From Bacteroidota bacterium (GTDB lineage Bacteria > Bacteroidota > Bacteroidia > Chitinophagales > Chitinophagaceae), in contig JAFDXY010000027.1 of the NCBI GenBank assembly GCA_018267725.1, forward strand, positions 1 through 64,000: a stretch of 64,000 nt of DNA. Reading direction: 5' to 3'. Numbering within the stretch: position 1 is the stretch's first letter; every line of letters starts with the position of its first letter. This document shows, piece after piece, positions 60,808-64,000 of this stretch. A program made the translations under genes and the position numbers. Under the pieces are notes generated by a model. The model was given only the letters and a program-made list of their open reading frames with translations. It ran no database searches and was not told where the DNA came from.

Positions 60808-62136
60808 ATGAAAATTGCTGTTGTAGGCACAGGCTATGTTGGCTTAGTATCAGGAACATGTTTTGCAGAAACAGGAAACCATGTAACATGTATTGATATT
60901 GATAAAAACAAAGTTGAAAAATTAGCAAACGGACAAATTACAATTTATGAGCCGGGTTTAGAAAAAATCTTTTTAAGAAATTTAAAAGAACATCGTTTAA
61001 ACTTTACCACTAATCTCGCCGAAGGTGTTAAAGATGCACAAATTATTTTCTTGGCATTACCTACTCCACCCGGAGAAGATGGAAGTGCAGATTTAAAATA
61101 TGTATTAGGTGTTGCAAAAGATTTAGGTAAAATTTTACAACCCACCGAATTTAAAGTTATAGTTGATAAAAGTACCGTACCTGTTGGCACTGCAGAAAAA
61201 GTAAGAAATGCAGTATTGCAAAGTAGTAAAGAAATTAATGTTGATTTAAGTAAAGCATTTAGCGTAGTTAGCAATCCAGAATTTTTGCGTGAAGGTGTTG
61301 CTGTAGATGATTTTATGAAACCAGACCGTGTGGTTATTGGTACAGATTCTGATGAAGCAAAAAAAATAATGGGAGATTTATATGCACCTTTTGTAAGGCA
61401 AGGCAACCCCGTTATTTATATGGATGAAAAAAGTGCAGAGCTTACCAAATATGCAGCCAATTCATTTCTTGCAACAAAAATTTCTTTTATGAATGAAATT
61501 GCACAGTTGTGTGAAAAATTAGGAGCAGATGTTGATTTAGTAAGAAAAGGCGTTGGTAGTGATGAACGTATTGGTAAAAGATTTTTATTTCCGGGAATTG
61601 GTTACGGCGGAAGTTGTTTTCCTAAAGATGTGCAAGCATTAGTAAAATCTGCCGAAGAAGTAAATTATGATTTTAAAATATTAAAAGCGGTTGAAGATGT
61701 AAATGAAAAACAGAAATTACATTTAATGCCAAAAATTAAAAAATATTTTAATAACAATTTGCAAGGAAAACATTTTGCATTGTGGGGTTTGGCATTTAAA
61801 CCCAATACCGATGATATTCGCGAAGCACCTGCTTTATATATGATAGATGCTTTAACTGCAGCTGGTGCAACCGTTACCGCATACGATCCCGAAGCAATGC
61901 CCAACGTTAAAAACATAGTAGGCAATAAAATAAATTTTTCCGCAAATCAATACGATGCGTTAGACAAGGCTGATGCTTTAATTATTGCAACAGAATGGAG
62001 TGAATTTAGAACACCTGATTTTGAAGTAATCAATAATAAATTAAAAAATAAAATAATATTTGATGGAAGAAATGTTTTTGAAGTAAAACAAATGAAAGAT
62101 TTGGATTACCATTACGAAAGCATTGGAAGGGCATAA
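60808..62136 (+). CDS. ugd: UDP-glucose 6-dehydrogenase
   Basis: Oxidises UDP-glucose to UDP-glucuronate with two NAD. The Rossmann motif GTGYVGLVSGTCFAETG is at 7-23. The catalytic Cys270 is in YGGSCFPKDV, with ADDLK-type surroundings; the C-terminal nucleotide domain has LWGLAFKPNTDDIREAPAL. The length of 442 is normal. Its product is the substrate of the next gene's enzyme. Confidence 0.95.
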   Translation: MKIAVVGTGYVGLVSGTCFAETGNHVTCIDIDKNKVEKLANGQITIYEPGLEKIFLRNLKEHRLNFTTNLAEGVKDAQIIFLALPTPPGEDGSADLKYVLGVAKDLGKILQPTEFKVIVDKSTVPVGTAEKVRNAVLQSSKEINVDLSKAFSVVSNPEFLREGVAVDDFMKPDRVVIGTDSDEAKKIMGDLYAPFVRQGNPVIYMDEKSAELTKYAANSFLATKISFMNEIAQLCEKLGADVDLVRKGVGSDERIGKRFLFPGIGYGGSCFPKDVQALVKSAEEVNYDFKILKAVEDVNEKQKLHLMPKIKKYFNNNLQGKHFALWGLAFKPNTDDIREAPALYMIDALTAAGATVTAYDPEAMPNVKNIVGNKINFSANQYDALDKADALIIATEWSEFRTPDFEVINNKLKNKIIFDGRNVFEVKQMKDLDYHYESIGRA

Positions 62137-62165
62137 GATTTTTAATTTCAAATTTTTAATTTCAA

Positions 62166-63146
62166 ATGCGTAAAAAAATATTAATTACAGGTGCTGCGGG
62201 TTTTCTTGGCTCGCATTTATGTGATAGATTTATTAAAGAAAATTATCATGTTATTGCAATGGATAACTTGATAACTGGAGATTTAAAAAACATTGAACAT
62301 TTATTTCCTTTAGAAAATTTCGAATATCATCATCACGATGTTACCAAGTTTATACATATACCCGGCAACTTAGATTATATTTTGCATTTTGCATCTCCCG
62401 CAAGCCCTATCGATTATTTAAAAATTCCTATTCAAACATTAAAAGTAGGTGCACATGGCACACATAATTGTTTAGGTTTGGCAAAAGAAAAAAATGCAAG
62501 AATTTTAGTTGCAAGCACCAGCGAAGTATATGGAGATCCTTTAGTGCATCCGCAAACAGAAGAGTATTGGGGCAACGTAAACCCTGTTGGGCCACGTGGC
62601 GTGTATGATGAAGCAAAACGTTTTATGGAAAGCATTACAATGGCTTATCATACTTTTCATGGTGTTGAAACACGCATTATAAGAATTTTTAATACTTACG
62701 GTCCGAGAATGCGTTTAAATGATGGAAGAGCTTTGCCTGCATTTATTGGTCAGGCTTTGCGTGGAGAAGATTTAACGGTGTTTGGAGATGGTTCTCAAAC
62801 AAGAAGTTTTTGTTATGTTGATGATTTAATTGAAGGCATTTACAGATTGTTATTGAGCGATTATGAAAAGCCTGTAAATATTGGTAACCCTAACGAAATT
62901 TCTTTAAAAGATTTTGCAGAAGAAGTATTAAAACTTACTGGCTCATCGGTAAAAATAATTTATAAACCTTTACCGGTTGATGATCCTAAACAACGCAAAC
63001 CAGATATAACAAAAGCAAAAGAAATTTTAGGATGGCAACCAAAAGTTGATAGAGCAGAAGGTTTGAAAAAAACGTACGAATATTTTAAATCCCTTCCAAA
63101 AGAAGAATTAATAAAACAACCTAAAGAATTTCAAAGTAGAAAATAA
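62166..63146 (+). CDS. UDP-glucuronate decarboxylase (UDP-xylose synthase)
   Basis: A 326-residue SDR enzyme: NAD motif [15 protein letters not shown] (about 8-22), [37 protein letters not shown], and catalytic Y147/K151 in GVYDEAKRF. The run FASPASPxxY and [16 protein letters not shown] identify the UXS group among SDR sugar epimerases. Together with ugd it makes UDP-xylose from UDP-glucose. Two iterated AATTTCAAAT-like units (about 62140-62165) lie before its start. Confidence 0.92.
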   Translation: MRKKILITGAAGFLGSHLCDRFIKENYHVIAMDNLITGDLKNIEHLFPLENFEYHHHDVTKFIHIPGNLDYILHFASPASPIDYLKIPIQTLKVGAHGTHNCLGLAKEKNARILVASTSEVYGDPLVHPQTEEYWGNVNPVGPRGVYDEAKRFMESITMAYHTFHGVETRIIRIFNTYGPRMRLNDGRALPAFIGQALRGEDLTVFGDGSQTRSFCYVDDLIEGIYRLLLSDYEKPVNIGNPNEISLKDFAEEVLKLTGSSVKIIYKPLPVDDPKQRKPDITKAKEILGWQPKVDRAEGLKKTYEYFKSLPKEELIKQPKEFQSRK

Positions 63147-63148
63147 TT

Positions 63149-64000
63149 ATGCTAACTCAATCATTATTAAATAAACAAGAAAAACTTGCAGTAATTGGTT
63201 TAGGCTATGTTGGTTTACCCATTGCATTAGCTTTTGCAAGAAAAATATCGGTAATTGGTTTTGATATTAATGCACAACGCATTGAGTTAATGAAACAAGG
63301 AATAGACCCAAGTGATGAATTAGAAAAAAAAGATTTTGAAGGTTGCGATATTGTTTTTACAAACAATTTAGAAATTTTAAAACAAGCAAAATTTTTTATT
63401 GTAGCAGTTCCTACACCTGTAAACGAATACAATGTACCCGATTTAACTGCCGTTTTAAAAGCATCTGAAACAGTAGGAAAAGTAATTAAGAAAGGAGATT
63501 ATGTTGTGTTTGAATCTACTGTTTATCCGGGTTGTACAGAAGAAGACTGTTTGCCTGTTATAGAAAAATTAAGTGGCTTAAAAAATATTATTGATTTTAA
63601 AAGTGGCTATTCTCCTGAAAGAATTAATCCGGGAGATAAACAACATACATTAGAAAAAATTATAAAAGTTGTTTCCGGTTGCGATGCTGAATCTTTAAAT
63701 GTTGTTGCAGAAGTTTATTCAATTGTTGTTGCTGCTGGTGTTCACAAAGCATCATCAATAAAAGTAGCAGAAGCTGCAAAAATTATTGAGAACACACAAC
63801 GCGATTTGAATATTGGATTAATGAATGAACTTTCTATCATATTCAATAAAATGAATATTAATACTTATGAAGTATTAGAAGCTGCAGGAACAAAATGGAA
63901 TTTCTTAAAATTCTTTCCCGGCTTAGTTGGCGGGCATTGTATTGGTGTAGATCCTTATTACTTAACATACAAAGCTGCACATTTAGGATACGATTCAAAA
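63149..64000 (+). CDS. nucleotide-sugar dehydrogenase (TviB/WbpA-like), partial
   Basis: An open reading frame starting 2 bases after the UXS gene and running off the window: 284 codons, no stop. It has a Rossmann motif [68 protein letters not shown] and the catalytic Cys264 in [16 protein letters not shown]. These mark the UDP-N-acetylhexosamine dehydrogenase branch (Vi-antigen TviB or WbpA type), not UDP-glucose dehydrogenase. It should oxidise UDP-GlcNAc or UDP-GalNAc to the uronate for capsule or O-antigen. The C-terminal domain is missing only because the window ends. Confidence 0.9.
   Translation, partial: MLTQSLLNKQEKLAVIGLGYVGLPIALAFARKISVIGFDINAQRIELMKQGIDPSDELEKKDFEGCDIVFTNNLEILKQAKFFIVAVPTPVNEYNVPDLTAVLKASETVGKVIKKGDYVVFESTVYPGCTEEDCLPVIEKLSGLKNIIDFKSGYSPERINPGDKQHTLEKIIKVVSGCDAESLNVVAEVYSIVVAAGVHKASSIKVAEAAKIIENTQRDLNIGLMNELSIIFNKMNINTYEVLEAAGTKWNFLKFFPGLVGGHCIGVDPYYLTYKAAHLGYDSK

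Noticed and set aside
1..64000. CRISPR arrays, tRNA or rRNA genes, IS elements, prophage genes
   Set aside because: No evenly spaced direct repeats with unique spacers, no recognisable tRNA cloverleaf sequence, and no transposase- or phage-like protein was found.

Overview
The window is AT-rich chromosomal DNA from a member of the Bacteroidota, most likely a Chitinophagaceae-like lineage; the family assignment is inference. The evidence is the gene content (Bacteroidota-type HldD, BlaI with a BlaR1-TonB fusion, DAHP synthase fused to chorismate mutase, AMP nucleosidase, OmpA with TSP3 repeats) and repeated matches to the Bacteroidota promoter pattern TTTG, about 18-21 bases, then TAnnTTTG. 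Strong Shine-Dalgarno sequences are not evident. I saw no tRNA, rRNA, CRISPR array, transposase or integrase.

Layout. 0-4.8 kb: purL, hldD, a RelE/ParE-type toxin-antitoxin pair and proC. 4.9-9 kb: two secreted or outer-membrane proteins, then aconitase on the minus strand. 9.1-11.2 kb: a PspC-domain protein, an FKBP isomerase and isocitrate dehydrogenase. 11.2-13 kb: an unknown secreted protein between two diverged copies of the icd 3' end and terminator. 13-19.8 kb: a FadL-type porin, a lipoprotein, proS, truB, surE and small unknown genes. 19.8-24 kb: a BlaR1/BlaI pair with paired operators, lpxB and a small membrane protein. 24-33 kb: etfBA, a DUF151 nuclease-like protein, ispE, plsC, priA, murB, rnz and a STAS protein. 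33-36 kb: clpC. 36-46 kb: an aromatic amino acid region (pheA, aminotransferase, tyrA, then DAHPS-CM, aroB, aroA, aroC) interrupted by a DEAD-box helicase and an MNT/HEPN toxin-antitoxin cassette. 46-54.3 kb: an OmpA-family protein, a frameshifted cupin gene and a tripartite RND efflux operon. 54.4-59.6 kb: nuclease-like protein, AMP nucleosidase, ccmB, VapBC-like pair, tdk, an unknown conserved-looking protein and waaA. 59.6-64 kb: DegT-family aminotransferase, UDP-glucose dehydrogenase, UDP-xylose synthase and the start of a second nucleotide-sugar dehydrogenase, the beginning of a surface-polysaccharide cluster that runs out of the window.

The most interesting element is in front of pheA (35845-36026). 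It holds a consensus promoter, a 28-codon leader peptide with nine consecutive Phe/Tyr codons, mutually exclusive hairpins and an intrinsic terminator ending just before the pheA start. This is the architecture of ribosome-mediated transcription attenuation, with a leader whose residues are the end products of the genes behind it.

Two insertions leave a copied gene end behind them. The MNT/HEPN pair lies between perfect 30-bp direct repeats, the first being the last 30 bases of the helicase gene. The unknown gene after icd is arranged the same way with older, diverged repeats. Short dispersed palindromic or oligomeric repeats occur between genes and also, in frame, inside at least seven essential-pathway enzymes (PurL, HldD, LpxB, MurB, the aminotransferase, AroA, WaaA).
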